64,000 nucleotides of DNA from Propionispira raffinosivorans DSM 20765 (GTDB lineage: Bacteria; Bacillota; Negativicutes; Selenomonadales; Selenomonadaceae), in the NCBI RefSeq assembly GCF_000381065.1, contig NZ_KB905853.1:1-64000 (forward strand), written 5' to 3'. The position numbers were made by a program, and so were the translations under genes. This document shows positions 16,130 to 25,892 of the stretch, piece after piece; the stretch's first letter is position 1, and the number at the start of each line of letters is the position of its first letter. The notes under the pieces are model-generated. The model was not told where the DNA came from. It did no database searches and saw nothing but the letters and a program-made list of their open reading frames with translations.

Positions 16130-17707
16130 TTATTCAGGGTTTATCGTTGTTTCTTCTTTACTTTTCAAAATGATTTGATTGTTTATTGTTTTTAACAGAA
16201 TAAATTGAGTTTTTATGGATTCTGGGATTTTTTTATAATCAATATCACGAAGCACAAAATATGCCTGAGGATCTTTTTGCAAAATCATATTGAAATCTGG
16301 AATAGATGTCGGTGAAAAATATAATTCATTTCCATATACATTGCCATAAAAAGCAAAACCAGGTCTCAAAAATTTTGATATATATATGGGACTGTAAGAG
16401 TCATAAACCGGCATAAATTCTTTCACGGTTTCTGCGGATGAAAATTTCGGTGCAACCGCCGGAAAAACATAACCAAAAATGACAGCTGAAATACCAATCA
16501 TACCTAAAATATGAATGCAAAAAGCATTTTTAATTTGATGATTCCATAAGAAATATGCCGTAAAGATCCCCATAAAACCAAGCACAAAACTAAGTAGAAA
16601 CACTCCCATCGACAATTCTGGTAAGGTTTCCAACCCCTGGAATGCACCATATATGGCACCAGCTGTTAAGATAAAAATAATACTACCCCAAATATATTGG
16701 CGTTTTGCATAATAATACCCATCCCAAATCTGATCAATATGCCAGGCAACTAATATAGCAATGGCCGGATACATTGGTAAAATATAAGAAACTAGTTTTG
16801 TTTGAGCAACCGAAAAAAACAGAAACACAAAACCAGCCCATATATTCAAAAAAATAATTTCTTGAGACTGTTTATGCCCATTCACTATAGAATGATATAC
16901 CGATTGTACAAGCAAAGCACTCCAAGGGAAAAATCCAATAAGCAGTACAGGAATATAATACCACCACCAAGTTTGGGTTGGATGTTCCGGCGAGGCAAAG
17001 CGCGTAAGATTATGGAAACCGAAAAATGTGTCGATAAAATCATTTCCATGCAAGTGGTACATCATACCATACCACGGTAAACAAACAAGAAAAATTAGTA
17101 ATAAACCAGAAAACACTTTCATGTTACGTAAAACCGATAAATTACGGGTAATAACAAGATAGATCGCGGCAATGACCGCTGGCATAAAGCCAATAGGACC
17201 TTTTGTTAAAATAGCGAGTCCCATGAAAAGGTAAAAGATATAATATCGCCTTGTCATAAAACTAAGCAGCGATACAGTCATACAAAGTGTCAATGTAATA
17301 TCCGTTACAGCCGCTTTACTCAAATAAAAATATTCGATACTTGTAGCTAAAATAAGCGCACTCAGCATAGCGGTACGATTATTGAATAATTTTCGAACAA
17401 AAAGATAAACGGAACTTAAACATACAATTGACAGCAAGGCGGACGGCAAGCGTGCGGCAAATTCACCACTGCCAAATATATGTGAAGCCGCAGCCACCAG
17501 CCAATAATACATTGGTGGTTTATCATACCAAAATTCACCATAAATACGAGGTGAAATAAAGTCATGATTCAAAAACATTTCTTTCGCAGTTTCTGCATAA
17601 ACAGGTTCATCTGGATCTAATAAAGGAATGCCCCCCAAATTAAAAAAAATAATGATACTGGAAATTACAAGCAAAATAAAAAAGTCACAATATCCATTTT
17701 TAGTCAT
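16130..17707 (-). CDS. ArnT/PMT-family lipid-linked glycosyltransferase
   Basis: Polytopic membrane protein of about 525 aa. The first extracytoplasmic loop has PLLDPDEPVYAETAKEM, the acidic motif typical of ArnT and PMT-2 transferases, followed by WYDKPPMYYWL. About ten to twelve hydrophobic segments and a soluble C-terminal region follow. Relatives move a sugar (for example aminoarabinose) from a polyprenyl phosphate to lipid A, protein or another glycan on the outer face of the inner membrane. The acceptor cannot be read here. The start at 17707 follows GGGAGG; an in-frame GTG 18 nt earlier overlaps that site. It is last of three envelope genes. Confidence 0.8.
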   Translation of the reverse strand: MTKNGYCDFFILLVISSIIIFFNLGGIPLLDPDEPVYAETAKEMFLNHDFISPRIYGEFWYDKPPMYYWLVAAASHIFGSGEFAARLPSALLSIVCLSSVYLFVRKLFNNRTAMLSALILATSIEYFYLSKAAVTDITLTLCMTVSLLSFMTRRYYIFYLFMGLAILTKGPIGFMPAVIAAIYLVITRNLSVLRNMKVFSGLLLIFLVCLPWYGMMYHLHGNDFIDTFFGFHNLTRFASPEHPTQTWWWYYIPVLLIGFFPWSALLVQSVYHSIVNGHKQSQEIIFLNIWAGFVFLFFSVAQTKLVSYILPMYPAIAILVAWHIDQIWDGYYYAKRQYIWGSIIFILTAGAIYGAFQGLETLPELSMGVFLLSFVLGFMGIFTAYFLWNHQIKNAFCIHILGMIGISAVIFGYVFPAVAPKFSSAETVKEFMPVYDSYSPIYISKFLRPGFAFYGNVYGNELYFSPTSIPDFNMILQKDPQAYFVLRDIDYKKIPESIKTQFILLKTINNQIILKSKEETTINPE

Positions 17708-17751
17708 TTTTTCCTCCCAAAACACGTAAAATGTTTAAATACTTCGCTTTC

Positions 17752-18753
17752 CTATCGTGTAAGTTTACTGCTCAGAAAATCACGACCGAAAACTTTAATC
17801 ATATAATAGAACCCGATCACAAAAGGAATATATTCCGCAATGATCCGCCAGGAAACAGCAACGATACCAACCGTTCCCGAGGGAACAAGATCGCCAAAGA
17901 GCAATATAAAACCACCTTCTGCAATACCAGATCCTCCCGGAGTAGGAGAAAAATATAAGAGAAGATTAAGAAAAACCATGCGGCCCATTATAATATACCA
18001 ATTAGCTTCTACGCCAAGTCCCATAAGCAAAAAAGGAACTACGCTATAAATTGCCAGAAGACTAAGTCCAGATTCTAAAAAAATCCTACACATACTCAGT
18101 GGTGCCGATAACAACAATAAAACAGCTGCCTTTATATCATGATAAAAAGCAAATAGTTTTTTCCGACGACACCGGTTGATCCTTTTTGCTGTTTTTAAAA
18201 CAATAAAATCCAAGAAATTTGTTTTGATTGCCCAAACGATAAAAACAATACCGCTTATAATGCAAATTGACAAGACGATCAATCCACTATCTGATATCCA
18301 TGGCAAAATATTTGGATCATACCAAAAGATCACAGGCATACTAAGAAACAAAAATAAAATGGAAACCAGTAATCTTACAACCACTAAAATTGTGGCTTTG
18401 CCACTAGGAACTCCCGCGTGCCGCAAAAATATGAACTGTGCGATAGAGCCACCGCTGCCGGCCGGAGTTAAAAGTGCCAAAAAATAATTTCCAAATACAA
18501 CCTGTACTGCCTGCGACAAGGTGATATTCTCATTGGAAATTCTAACTAGATGCATTAAACGAGTACCATCTAATAAAAGTCCCACACTAACGGCACAAAT
18601 AGCAAGCATCACGGACCACGGTTGAAAGGAATCCAAATTACGTAAGGTATGAATATCAACTGTAAAATAAATAACGCTGCCAGATATGAGCAATACGGTG
18701 ACAAGCATGATAAGTAGTTTTTTGTAAAATTTATGTTGACGAACATTACTCAT
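17752..18753 (-). CDS. Flippase-like integral membrane protein (LPG synthase TM / UPF0104 family)
   Basis: 333 aa with about seven to nine hydrophobic segments. TPAGSGGSIAQFIFLRHAG and SPTPGGSGIAEGGFILLFG are the repeated glycine-rich motifs of the MprF-transmembrane/AglD-like family. Members are linked to flipping or handling of lipid-linked substrates; none has one universal substrate. It overlaps the upstream deacetylase-like gene by 8 nt, with GGAG eight bases before the ATG. The neighbours suggest a role in the same glycolipid pathway. Confidence 0.75.
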   Translation of the reverse strand: MSNVRQHKFYKKLLIMLVTVLLISGSVIYFTVDIHTLRNLDSFQPWSVMLAICAVSVGLLLDGTRLMHLVRISNENITLSQAVQVVFGNYFLALLTPAGSGGSIAQFIFLRHAGVPSGKATILVVVRLLVSILFLFLSMPVIFWYDPNILPWISDSGLIVLSICIISGIVFIVWAIKTNFLDFIVLKTAKRINRCRRKKLFAFYHDIKAAVLLLLSAPLSMCRIFLESGLSLLAIYSVVPFLLMGLGVEANWYIIMGRMVFLNLLLYFSPTPGGSGIAEGGFILLFGDLVPSGTVGIVAVSWRIIAEYIPFVIGFYYMIKVFGRDFLSSKLTR

Positions 18754-19600
18754 GTAATAACTCCTTAAATGAAATCAAATTTACATGATTGTCTTTAATA
18801 GATTGTAAGACTACCGGCGATACAAGTGCTTGATATTCATCAGTCCAATGATACTGCCACCCATATTGCAGATCTAAAAGCTTAGAATTAAGACCTGGAT
18901 GCATCATGATTTCGGATGTTCCTTCGGGCAGTGCTTTTAGGATACGCAGCACATATGCTTCAGACATATGCCCACCTGCCAGCATGCCAAAAAAATGATC
19001 CGGACCATTCAGATCATTTTTACGTATTTTCTGCCGTGCCAAAGAAGCTAAAAAAGTTAACCCGCATTTACCAAGGATTCTTTTATAATCCGTTTGGTAA
19101 CCACCAGAAAAAAAGTAAGATTCTTCAGGAATACGCATTTTTTTTATATGATATTGTTTGGCAAGCGCTAGACAAATATTCGTTATTTTAGGTAAAACAT
19201 GTAAATGCTGATGACTATCTAAATGGGTAATCGCAATTCCAGTCGAACGGATATGCTCAATTTGAGCTGTGAATTCTGCAGCTACTTCATCTAAATCAAT
19301 AGCTCCCATGACATATTTTTTTATGAAAACCGTATAATCTTTAAAGAAAAAACCATCTTTATCCACCAGTGATTTAACCTTCGCTGGATTAAGCAGGGGT
19401 TTTTCTGCAACTAAAGTCAAATGCACCCCGATACCAAGCGATGGATTTTTCAGACTTAAATCGACGGCTTCCGTAAATGCATTTCCTGTTGGCATCAAAG
19501 AAGTACTCGTTAAGCATCCTTTCTGATGCGCTTGGACAATGGCTTGATTGATATTCGTATGCAAGCCAAAATCATCTGCATTGATAATTAAATTTCTCAT
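18746..19600 (-). CDS. ChbG/HpnK (YdjC) family carbohydrate deacetylase
   Basis: 284 aa. The N-terminal NADDFGLHTNINQAI has the DD metal-binding pair of the family. GVHLTLV and THLDSHQHLHVLP supply further metal ligands, and IMMHPG lies near the end. Characterised members remove acetyl groups from chito-oligosaccharides or act in hopanoid-linked loci, and a polar glycolipid substrate is likely here. It is first of the three-gene set with the flippase-like protein and the ArnT-like transferase, 14 nt after folE2. Confidence 0.8.
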   Translation of the reverse strand: MRNLIINADDFGLHTNINQAIVQAHQKGCLTSTSLMPTGNAFTEAVDLSLKNPSLGIGVHLTLVAEKPLLNPAKVKSLVDKDGFFFKDYTVFIKKYVMGAIDLDEVAAEFTAQIEHIRSTGIAITHLDSHQHLHVLPKITNICLALAKQYHIKKMRIPEESYFFSGGYQTDYKRILGKCGLTFLASLARQKIRKNDLNGPDHFFGMLAGGHMSEAYVLRILKALPEGTSEIMMHPGLNSKLLDLQYGWQYHWTDEYQALVSPVVLQSIKDNHVNLISFKELLHE

Positions 19601-19614
19601 AAAATTTCCCAGCC

Positions 19615-20406
19615 TTATTGTTCAACAAATTCGACATGACTTGCATAGGCACTGTGATTATGGATCGACTCATAATTTTCACATTCAATTGAAAACCAAG
19701 ATACACCTTTAATCTGCCTTAATGCAATGACTAAGTCTCGCAAAATATCTTCGACAAATTTTGGATTTTCATAGGCAGTTTCTGTCACGTATTTTTCATC
19801 TTCTCTTTTAAGCAATGGATAAATTGGGCAAGAAGCCTGTTGTTCCATAATCGCTGCTAAATCTTCAATGGATATTGACTGCTGATCGTTGCCAAATTTT
19901 ACTTTCACACGCATTAACCCCCGTTGGTTATGCGCTCCATACTTTGAAATTTCTTTACTGCAGGGACATAATGACGTAAAGGGAACATTTACAGCCATCG
20001 TAAACTCAATATGATCACCTTGAATTTTATTAGCAATAAACGAACAATCTAAATCCAAAACAGATTGACGTTTGCTGACAGGAGCTATTTTATCAATAAA
20101 ATATTTGAAGTTAATTTTCAAATAAGCGGACTGTGCATCTAATTTTGCTAATGCTTCATCTAGTATTTGATTCATCTCTTGACTGCCAATCGGTTTCTTA
20201 CTCCATTCACTGAGAATTTCTAAGAAACGACTCATATGAGTGCCTTTATATTCCATCGGTAAATCAACCGTAAATTTTATTTTAGCCAATACCGATTGAA
20301 ATGACGAATCTTTTGTTTTTATAAAAAAAGGCAAATGAACATCATTGATACCAACTTTTTGAATTGCTATGCCTCGTTCATCGAAACGGCTTTGTACATC
20401 CTTCAA
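19615..20406 (-). CDS. folE2: GTP cyclohydrolase FolE2 (type IB)
   Basis: 263 aa. It converts GTP to 7,8-dihydroneopterin triphosphate, the entry to folate and to queuosine. It is unrelated in sequence to FolE. The catalytic cysteine is probably in PFTSLCPCSKEIS (about residue 147), followed by YGAHNQRG, and MSRFLEIL is typical. The likely start is TTG at 20406, eight bases after AGGAG; a GTG three codons upstream abuts that site. It lies 15 nt after queC, suggesting service to 7-deazaguanine synthesis as well as folate. Confidence 0.9.
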   Translation of the reverse strand: MKDVQSRFDERGIAIQKVGINDVHLPFFIKTKDSSFQSVLAKIKFTVDLPMEYKGTHMSRFLEILSEWSKKPIGSQEMNQILDEALAKLDAQSAYLKINFKYFIDKIAPVSKRQSVLDLDCSFIANKIQGDHIEFTMAVNVPFTSLCPCSKEISKYGAHNQRGLMRVKVKFGNDQQSISIEDLAAIMEQQASCPIYPLLKREDEKYVTETAYENPKFVEDILRDLVIALRQIKGVSWFSIECENYESIHNHSAYASHVEFVEQ

Positions 20407-20421
20407 AATCTTCACTCCTAA

Positions 20422-21090
20422 TTAGAGATAGGTCACAGGATCTTTGATTCCAGCCTCTTCAAAGCCTCTCAAACGGAGCTTACAGCTATCACAAATCCCA
20501 CACGCATTTTCCCCCTCATTATAACAGCTGCGTGTCAAATGTAAAGGCGCCTGTAGTTTATTACCCAATAAAACAATATCTTTTTTGGATAAATCCAGTA
20601 AAGGTGTCTCTATTTTTATTTTTTTATGATCGGCGGCAGTAGCTTTTGTAGCATAATCCGATAAATCTTGAAATTTTTGAATGAATTCGGGACGGCAATC
20701 TGGATAACCAGAATAATCGACTGCATTAACACCAATATAAATATAAGGTGCATCAAGTACCTCAGCATAGCCCAGCGCATAACTTAGAAAAATTAAGTTT
20801 CTAGCTGGTACATAGGTTACTGGAATATCCTTGCGCGTCACATCACCGCTTGGAACATCAATCGTTGTATCTGTTAAAGCACTGCCCCCGATTTGATTCA
20901 TATTCGTATCGATAATCAAATGTTTTTTGACATCAAAAAATGCAGAAACTTTTTTTGCACTTTCCAATTCAATACGATGCCTCTGGTGATAATCAAAACT
21001 AATTGGATATACATCCAACCCTTTATTTTTTGCAACAGCCATACAGACTGTTGAATCTAATCCGCCTGAAAGTAAAACAACAGCTTTCAT
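20422..21090 (-). CDS. queC: 7-cyano-7-deazaguanine synthase QueC
   Basis: 222-aa ATP-dependent enzyme that converts 7-carboxy-7-deazaguanine to preQ0 for tRNA queuosine. The PP-loop SGGLDSTV (residues 8-15) binds ATP. The zinc site is formed by cysteines in SCYNEGENACGICDSCKLR near the C-terminus. queD and queE are not in the window, and no preQ1 riboswitch is visible in the 35-nt gap before it. Confidence 0.94.
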   Translation of the reverse strand: MKAVVLLSGGLDSTVCMAVAKNKGLDVYPISFDYHQRHRIELESAKKVSAFFDVKKHLIIDTNMNQIGGSALTDTTIDVPSGDVTRKDIPVTYVPARNLIFLSYALGYAEVLDAPYIYIGVNAVDYSGYPDCRPEFIQKFQDLSDYATKATAADHKKIKIETPLLDLSKKDIVLLGNKLQAPLHLTRSCYNEGENACGICDSCKLRLRGFEEAGIKDPVTYL

Positions 21091-21125
21091 TGATCTTATT
21101 CCCCCTAGTGATTATCCTATCATGT

Positions 21126-21773
21126 TTATTTTTGTTTTAAGTCTGAAATCATTTGTTTCATATCGTCAGCATTGTAAATTGCTGAACCAGCAACTAAAAT
21201 ATTAGCACCAGCTTCAATAACTTGTTTTGCCGTGATCAGATTGATACCACCATCTACTTCGATATCAATATTAAATTCATTCGTATCGATAATGTCACGC
21301 AGGCGTTCAATTTTATCTAAAATGGACGGAATGAATTTCTGTCCACCAAAGCCTGGATTTACAGTCATCAATAAAACCATATCTAAATCTGGTAAAACTT
21401 CTTCAATGAAAGCGAGTGATGTGCCAGGATTCAAAGCAATAGCAGCTTTGATATTGTGTTCTTTAATTCTTTGAACAATTCGATGCATATGTTTTGCTGC
21501 TTCCACGTGAAATGTAATGATATCAGCCCCCGCCTTAGCAAATGCATCAATTTGATTTTCTGGATTTTCGACCATAAGATGTACATCAAATGGTGCTTTT
21601 GTGGTTTTACGCAAAGCTGCGACCACTGGCGAACCTAACGTAATATTAGGTACAAATTGACCATCCATAACATCTATATGAACAAGATCGGCTCCTGCAG
21701 TAACTACGGTATTGATTTCCTCCCCCAATTTGGAAAAATCAGCGGAAAGAATCGAAGGTGCAATTTTTATCAT
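21126..21773 (-). CDS. rpe: Ribulose-phosphate 3-epimerase
   Basis: 215-aa TIM barrel interconverting ribulose-5-P and xylulose-5-P in the pentose phosphate pathway. [24 protein letters not shown], the metal-binding [17 protein letters not shown] and EVDGGIN are all present. It lies 2 nt after rsgA, the rsgA-rpe order common in Firmicutes. Confidence 0.95.
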   Translation of the reverse strand: MIKIAPSILSADFSKLGEEINTVVTAGADLVHIDVMDGQFVPNITLGSPVVAALRKTTKAPFDVHLMVENPENQIDAFAKAGADIITFHVEAAKHMHRIVQRIKEHNIKAAIALNPGTSLAFIEEVLPDLDMVLLMTVNPGFGGQKFIPSILDKIERLRDIIDTNEFNIDIEVDGGINLITAKQVIEAGANILVAGSAIYNADDMKQMISDLKQK

Positions 21774-21775
21774 AT

Positions 21776-22654
21776 TTAAAACCCTTTCTTTTTGCTTTGT
21801 ATTTCATGCAATATATTGAGATAAGCATCATAACGTACTTGAGATATTTTTTTGTCAAGGACAGCCTGTTTAACCGAACATGCTGGTTCAACATCGTGGA
21901 TACAGGTATTATATTTGCAAGTATCCATGTAGGGCCGAAATTCAACAAAATAATCTTCTAAATCTGTTTTTTGAATGTAATCAAATTCCGTTGAACTAAA
22001 TCCTGGTGTATCAACCACAAAACCGCCTTGTGCAAGCGGCAATAATTCCGCAACGCGTGTGGTGTGCTTGCCACGTTTTATTTTCGTGCTAATTACACCC
22101 GTTGCTAAATTTAATCCCGGTTCAATTGCATTTAAGAGGGTAGATTTACCGACCCCGGATGGACCAGCAAATACAGAAATCTTATCCTTAAGATGATTTT
22201 TTAAATCCAGCATGCCAATATTTTCCCTGGCGGATACTTTTACGATTTTATAGCCTATTTCATAATAAGGCTGCAAGATCTTTTCTAATAACACCAAATC
22301 AGCTAATTCAATTTTATTAATGCAAATCAGGATATTTTTTAACTTTGAGTATTCAGCTAACACTAAAAAACGATCTAAAAGCAACGGATGTAAATTAGGA
22401 CTGGCTGCAGCAAAGGTTAAAATAACTTGATCGACATTTGCGACCAATGGCCGCTTTAACACAGATTGCCTTGGCAGAATTTTTTCGATAATACCCGTTT
22501 CATCATCTAAAAGATCGTATTCAACACGATCTCCAACGGCTAAAGAATAACGTTCTTGTTTAAAACGCCCTCTCAACTTACAAACGGTTACACCCTGTTC
22601 ATGTTTTATATAGTAAAAGCTGTTAAATGCTTTGAGTACAACTCCAGTCAGCAT
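21776..22654 (-). CDS. rsgA: Ribosome small-subunit biogenesis GTPase RsgA
   Basis: 292 aa. An N-terminal OB-fold is followed by a circularly permuted GTPase: NKIELAD (G4) comes before [12 protein letters not shown] (G1) and DTPGFS (G3). A C-terminal zinc-binding segment has [14 protein letters not shown]. RsgA checks maturation of the 30S subunit. It directly follows the PASTA kinase gene, as in many Firmicutes, where RsgA (CpgA) is a reported kinase substrate. Confidence 0.95.
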   Translation of the reverse strand: MLTGVVLKAFNSFYYIKHEQGVTVCKLRGRFKQERYSLAVGDRVEYDLLDDETGIIEKILPRQSVLKRPLVANVDQVILTFAAASPNLHPLLLDRFLVLAEYSKLKNILICINKIELADLVLLEKILQPYYEIGYKIVKVSARENIGMLDLKNHLKDKISVFAGPSGVGKSTLLNAIEPGLNLATGVISTKIKRGKHTTRVAELLPLAQGGFVVDTPGFSSTEFDYIQKTDLEDYFVEFRPYMDTCKYNTCIHDVEPACSVKQAVLDKKISQVRYDAYLNILHEIQSKKKGF

Positions 22655-22692
22655 TCATAAATTCCTCCTGATCTATAATCCATTCTACTGGT

Positions 22693-24468
22693 CTATTTTG
22701 TATCTTTAGGGGCATCAGCTGGTTTGCTATTTTTAGCGGTATCTTTATTCGTATCTTTACTGGCATCTTTGCCAGAATTTTTATTCGTGTTTTTATCGGT
22801 TGCTTTTTCAGTTTTTGCTATCGAAAAATCAACGCTGCTGCCTTCCGCAATATCAGTACCAGCAGCCGGTGTCTGATCTAAAATTGTTCCGGCAGGTTTA
22901 CTGCTCGTTACCTCGGTAACGGTACCAGTTTTCAAATTCAAACTTTTTAGTTGTGTTTCAATTGAATTTAAGGTACTTCCCGAAAAATTAGGCAGTGTCA
23001 CCTTACGCGATTTCGGCCCTTTACTGATAACCAGATCTACAGCAGATCCTTTTGTTATTTTTGTTCCAGATCGTGGTGTTTGATTTAAAACCGTTCCGGC
23101 AGCCTCATTCGAATATTCTTCGTCAACTTTTCCCAGCTTTAATCCCATATTTTTCAGTTTGGTCTCGGCAGCCACTTTCGTTAATCCATGCACATCAGGC
23201 ATTTCGAGTACTTCACCGCCTTTGCTGATATAAACCGTCACCAGACGCTGTTCTTTAACGGTTGTGCCAGCAGCTGGATATTGCGATACAACTTCCCCGG
23301 CTGGAACATCCGCATCATACGTTTCCGCAATATTAACCCGCAAATTCTTAGTCTCGAGCATTTGCTTGGCAACCGTCATCTGTTTACCCACAACATCCGG
23401 TACAATAACTTCTGCATTGCTCCAAAACTTCCCATATGAGAGAAATGCCCCAGCAAAAAAGCCCAGAACTAAAATACAAATCAAACCCCATAAAAACTTT
23501 TTGGATTTAAGCAAATTACTCTGCGGCAATTTTTCCGCAGGTGCTAGATTGCTCCGACGCGATGGTAGTGAATCGGAAACACGCGGCAAAATCTGAGTTG
23601 CAAAAGGGTCTTGATTAGAAATGGCATTATTTTGCCTATCGCCATGTAAAAGTCCGGATTCGGCACGTTTGATATCACGAATCATTTCAGTACTATTAGC
23701 AAAACGATTATTAGGGTCTTTTTCCATAGCTTTCAATACGATCGCTTCCACAATAAGCGGTATGGTCGGATTGAGTTTCCGCACAGAAACAGGTTCTTCT
23801 TGTAAATGCTTTAAAGCAATACTGATTGGTGTTTCTCCTGTAAATGGTAACTGTCCCGTCAACATTTCATATAAAACAACGCCTAGTGAATAAATATCCG
23901 ATTTTGCACTGATGGCACCGCCCTTAGCCTGCTCAGGCGAAAAATAATGAACAGAACCAACAATTGTACCACTATAGGTCATCGTGGAAGATGTCACGGC
24001 ACGAGCAATCCCGAAATCAGTTACCTTAACTCGTCCAGTTGGTGTAACAAGAATATTGTGTGGTTTAATATCACAATGCACTAAATTATTTGCATGGGCA
24101 TGTTCCAATGCTTCCGCTATTTCAAGGGCAATTCGCAGTGATTCGCTTACGGATAGTTTACCAGCACTTTGAATCAAATCTTTCAATGTTTGACCAGCAA
24201 CATACTCCATAATAATATAATGGTTATTATTTTCTTTACCAACATCATATATATTTACAATATTGGGATGCGAAAGTTTAGCTGCACCTTGCGCTTCTCC
24301 ACGAAACTTCTCAATGAATTCTTCATCATTGGAAAATTGTGAGTGTAAGATTTTGACCGCTACATAACGATCCAACAATTGATCATGGGCTCGATATACA
24401 TCAGCCATTCCACCACCGCCAATATGCTCTAAAAGTTCATAGCGATGATCTAATATATGATTAATCAT
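22693..24468 (-). CDS. pknB: PASTA-domain Ser/Thr protein kinase (PknB/PrkC)
   Basis: 591 aa. The cytoplasmic kinase domain (about 11-270) has GGGGMADVYRA, the VAVK lysine, the catalytic loop HCDIKPHN and DFGIARA. A single membrane span lies near 330-350. Three PASTA domains follow (about 355-420, 421-490, 491-555), which in relatives bind muropeptide or lipid II. The tail is a low-complexity Lys/Asp/Thr/Asn run. The catalytic loop has HCD in place of the more common HRD. The gene overlaps pbpA by 4 nt and belongs to a cluster with its phosphatase and two FHA proteins. Confidence 0.94.
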   Translation of the reverse strand: MINHILDHRYELLEHIGGGGMADVYRAHDQLLDRYVAVKILHSQFSNDEEFIEKFRGEAQGAAKLSHPNIVNIYDVGKENNNHYIIMEYVAGQTLKDLIQSAGKLSVSESLRIALEIAEALEHAHANNLVHCDIKPHNILVTPTGRVKVTDFGIARAVTSSTMTYSGTIVGSVHYFSPEQAKGGAISAKSDIYSLGVVLYEMLTGQLPFTGETPISIALKHLQEEPVSVRKLNPTIPLIVEAIVLKAMEKDPNNRFANSTEMIRDIKRAESGLLHGDRQNNAISNQDPFATQILPRVSDSLPSRRSNLAPAEKLPQSNLLKSKKFLWGLICILVLGFFAGAFLSYGKFWSNAEVIVPDVVGKQMTVAKQMLETKNLRVNIAETYDADVPAGEVVSQYPAAGTTVKEQRLVTVYISKGGEVLEMPDVHGLTKVAAETKLKNMGLKLGKVDEEYSNEAAGTVLNQTPRSGTKITKGSAVDLVISKGPKSRKVTLPNFSGSTLNSIETQLKSLNLKTGTVTEVTSSKPAGTILDQTPAAGTDIAEGSSVDFSIAKTEKATDKNTNKNSGKDASKDTNKDTAKNSKPADAPKDTK

Positions 24469-25892
24469 TGAGTCACCTCCTCAGTATGTACAATATTTGC
24501 AATAATACGTTTCGCAATGGGGGCAGCAGCAAGACCACCAAAATCCCCATTTTCTACGATAATGGCAAAAGCAATGTCTTGTGATGGCAAAACTGCCGAT
24601 CCAATAAACCAGGCATGTGAATCTCCGCTGGAATTTTCAGCAGTCCCTGTTTTTCCTGCGACATCAATTCCTGATACGGCTGCTCTAGTAGCTGTACCTT
24701 GTTTTACAACGGATTTCATAAAAGATTCTATTGTATCTGCACTTTGTGCAGTTGTTGCTTCCAGCCATTTTTCAGTTCCAGTTTTTTTCAAGACAAATCC
24801 ATCTGGTGATAATATTTCATCAATAAGATACGGTTTCATGATGGTTCCATGATTTATAAAAGCACTCGCGAGTAAGGCCATCCGCAATGGTGTAACCAGC
24901 ACTGTACTTTGACCGATTCCAACTTGGGCAATTTCACCATCACTTAATTTTTTGAATTCGGGCAATGGTATTTTGGGTTCATCAATTTCATTATCAAATT
25001 TCTTTCTGAACCCAAATCGATCAAATGTATCCGCCAATTTGGCCTCGCCAAGCCGCAAGGCTAATGTAGCAAACGTCACATTACAAGACTCATTTAAAGC
25101 CTCTTGTAAATTAATTTTTCCATGTACTTCATTATCACTTTCATATAAAGTATAGGTATCATCAATCTTTAAAAACCCCGGACAATAAAACATTTCTTTT
25201 GTTGTCGTCACATTTTCTTTTAAGGCAGCATCGGCAATCATTGTTTTTAAAATAGAACCGGGGGGATATAAACCTTGTGAAGCACGATTGAGCAACGGAC
25301 TGCTTGAATCACTGCGAAGCTGATCCCAATGTTGATCGATTGTATTTGGATCAAACGATGGTTTACTAACCATCGCTAAAACAGCTCCTGTTTTAGCATT
25401 TAAGATTACAATAGCACCTTTTTGATTACCAAGTGCATCATAAGCCGCTTTTTGAATGTTTGTATCTATGGTCAGCTTTACATTATTCCCCCTATCTTTG
25501 TTAAATAATTGTTTAAGAGGACCAAATCTTGCCAGCGGGCTGTTCATTCCGACAAGATCAGTATTCGCGTAGCCTTCAATACCGGCGTTGCCAATTTTTT
25601 CTCCTACATAACCGCTTATTGAAGCCGTTATATCCCTTAACGGATAGATACGAGAAAAAGTACCTTGTTCATTTTTTTTACTATAAGCAATTTTTTCACC
25701 ATTGCAGTCTAAAATCATACCACGCTGTATATGTTTTTCCATTTCCATAGCCCGCCTATTTAATGGATTATTCGCCAAATTAGGACTTTCAAAAGATTGT
25801 AAATACGTTATATAACCAATTAAAATAAGAAACAAAGAAAACAATAACACAGTTACATTATAGATATATTTTTTCATTTTTCGATCATGCAT
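24465..25892 (-). CDS. pbpA: Class B penicillin-binding protein (PbpA-like transpeptidase)
   Basis: 475 aa. A membrane anchor (about residues 8-28) is followed by a dimerisation region and a transpeptidase domain. The catalytic motifs are SILK (in PPGSILKTM, the SxxK serine), SCN (in NESCNVTF) and KTGTAEN. It has no PASTA domain and is short, like the PbpA proteins encoded beside FtsW/RodA in kinase clusters. It probably cross-links peptidoglycan together with the preceding SEDS protein. The ATG overlaps that gene's stop by 8 nt, behind GGAG. Confidence 0.92.
   Translation of the reverse strand: MHDRKMKKYIYNVTVLLFSLFLILIGYITYLQSFESPNLANNPLNRRAMEMEKHIQRGMILDCNGEKIAYSKKNEQGTFSRIYPLRDITASISGYVGEKIGNAGIEGYANTDLVGMNSPLARFGPLKQLFNKDRGNNVKLTIDTNIQKAAYDALGNQKGAIVILNAKTGAVLAMVSKPSFDPNTIDQHWDQLRSDSSSPLLNRASQGLYPPGSILKTMIADAALKENVTTTKEMFYCPGFLKIDDTYTLYESDNEVHGKINLQEALNESCNVTFATLALRLGEAKLADTFDRFGFRKKFDNEIDEPKIPLPEFKKLSDGEIAQVGIGQSTVLVTPLRMALLASAFINHGTIMKPYLIDEILSPDGFVLKKTGTEKWLEATTAQSADTIESFMKSVVKQGTATRAAVSGIDVAGKTGTAENSSGDSHAWFIGSAVLPSQDIAFAIIVENGDFGGLAAAPIAKRIIANIVHTEEVTQ

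Noticed and set aside
16057-16130. Promoter of the cobalamin operon
   Set aside because: A TTGGGT/AATAAT pair can be drawn at 19 nt but the match is poor, so no site is called although one must exist here.
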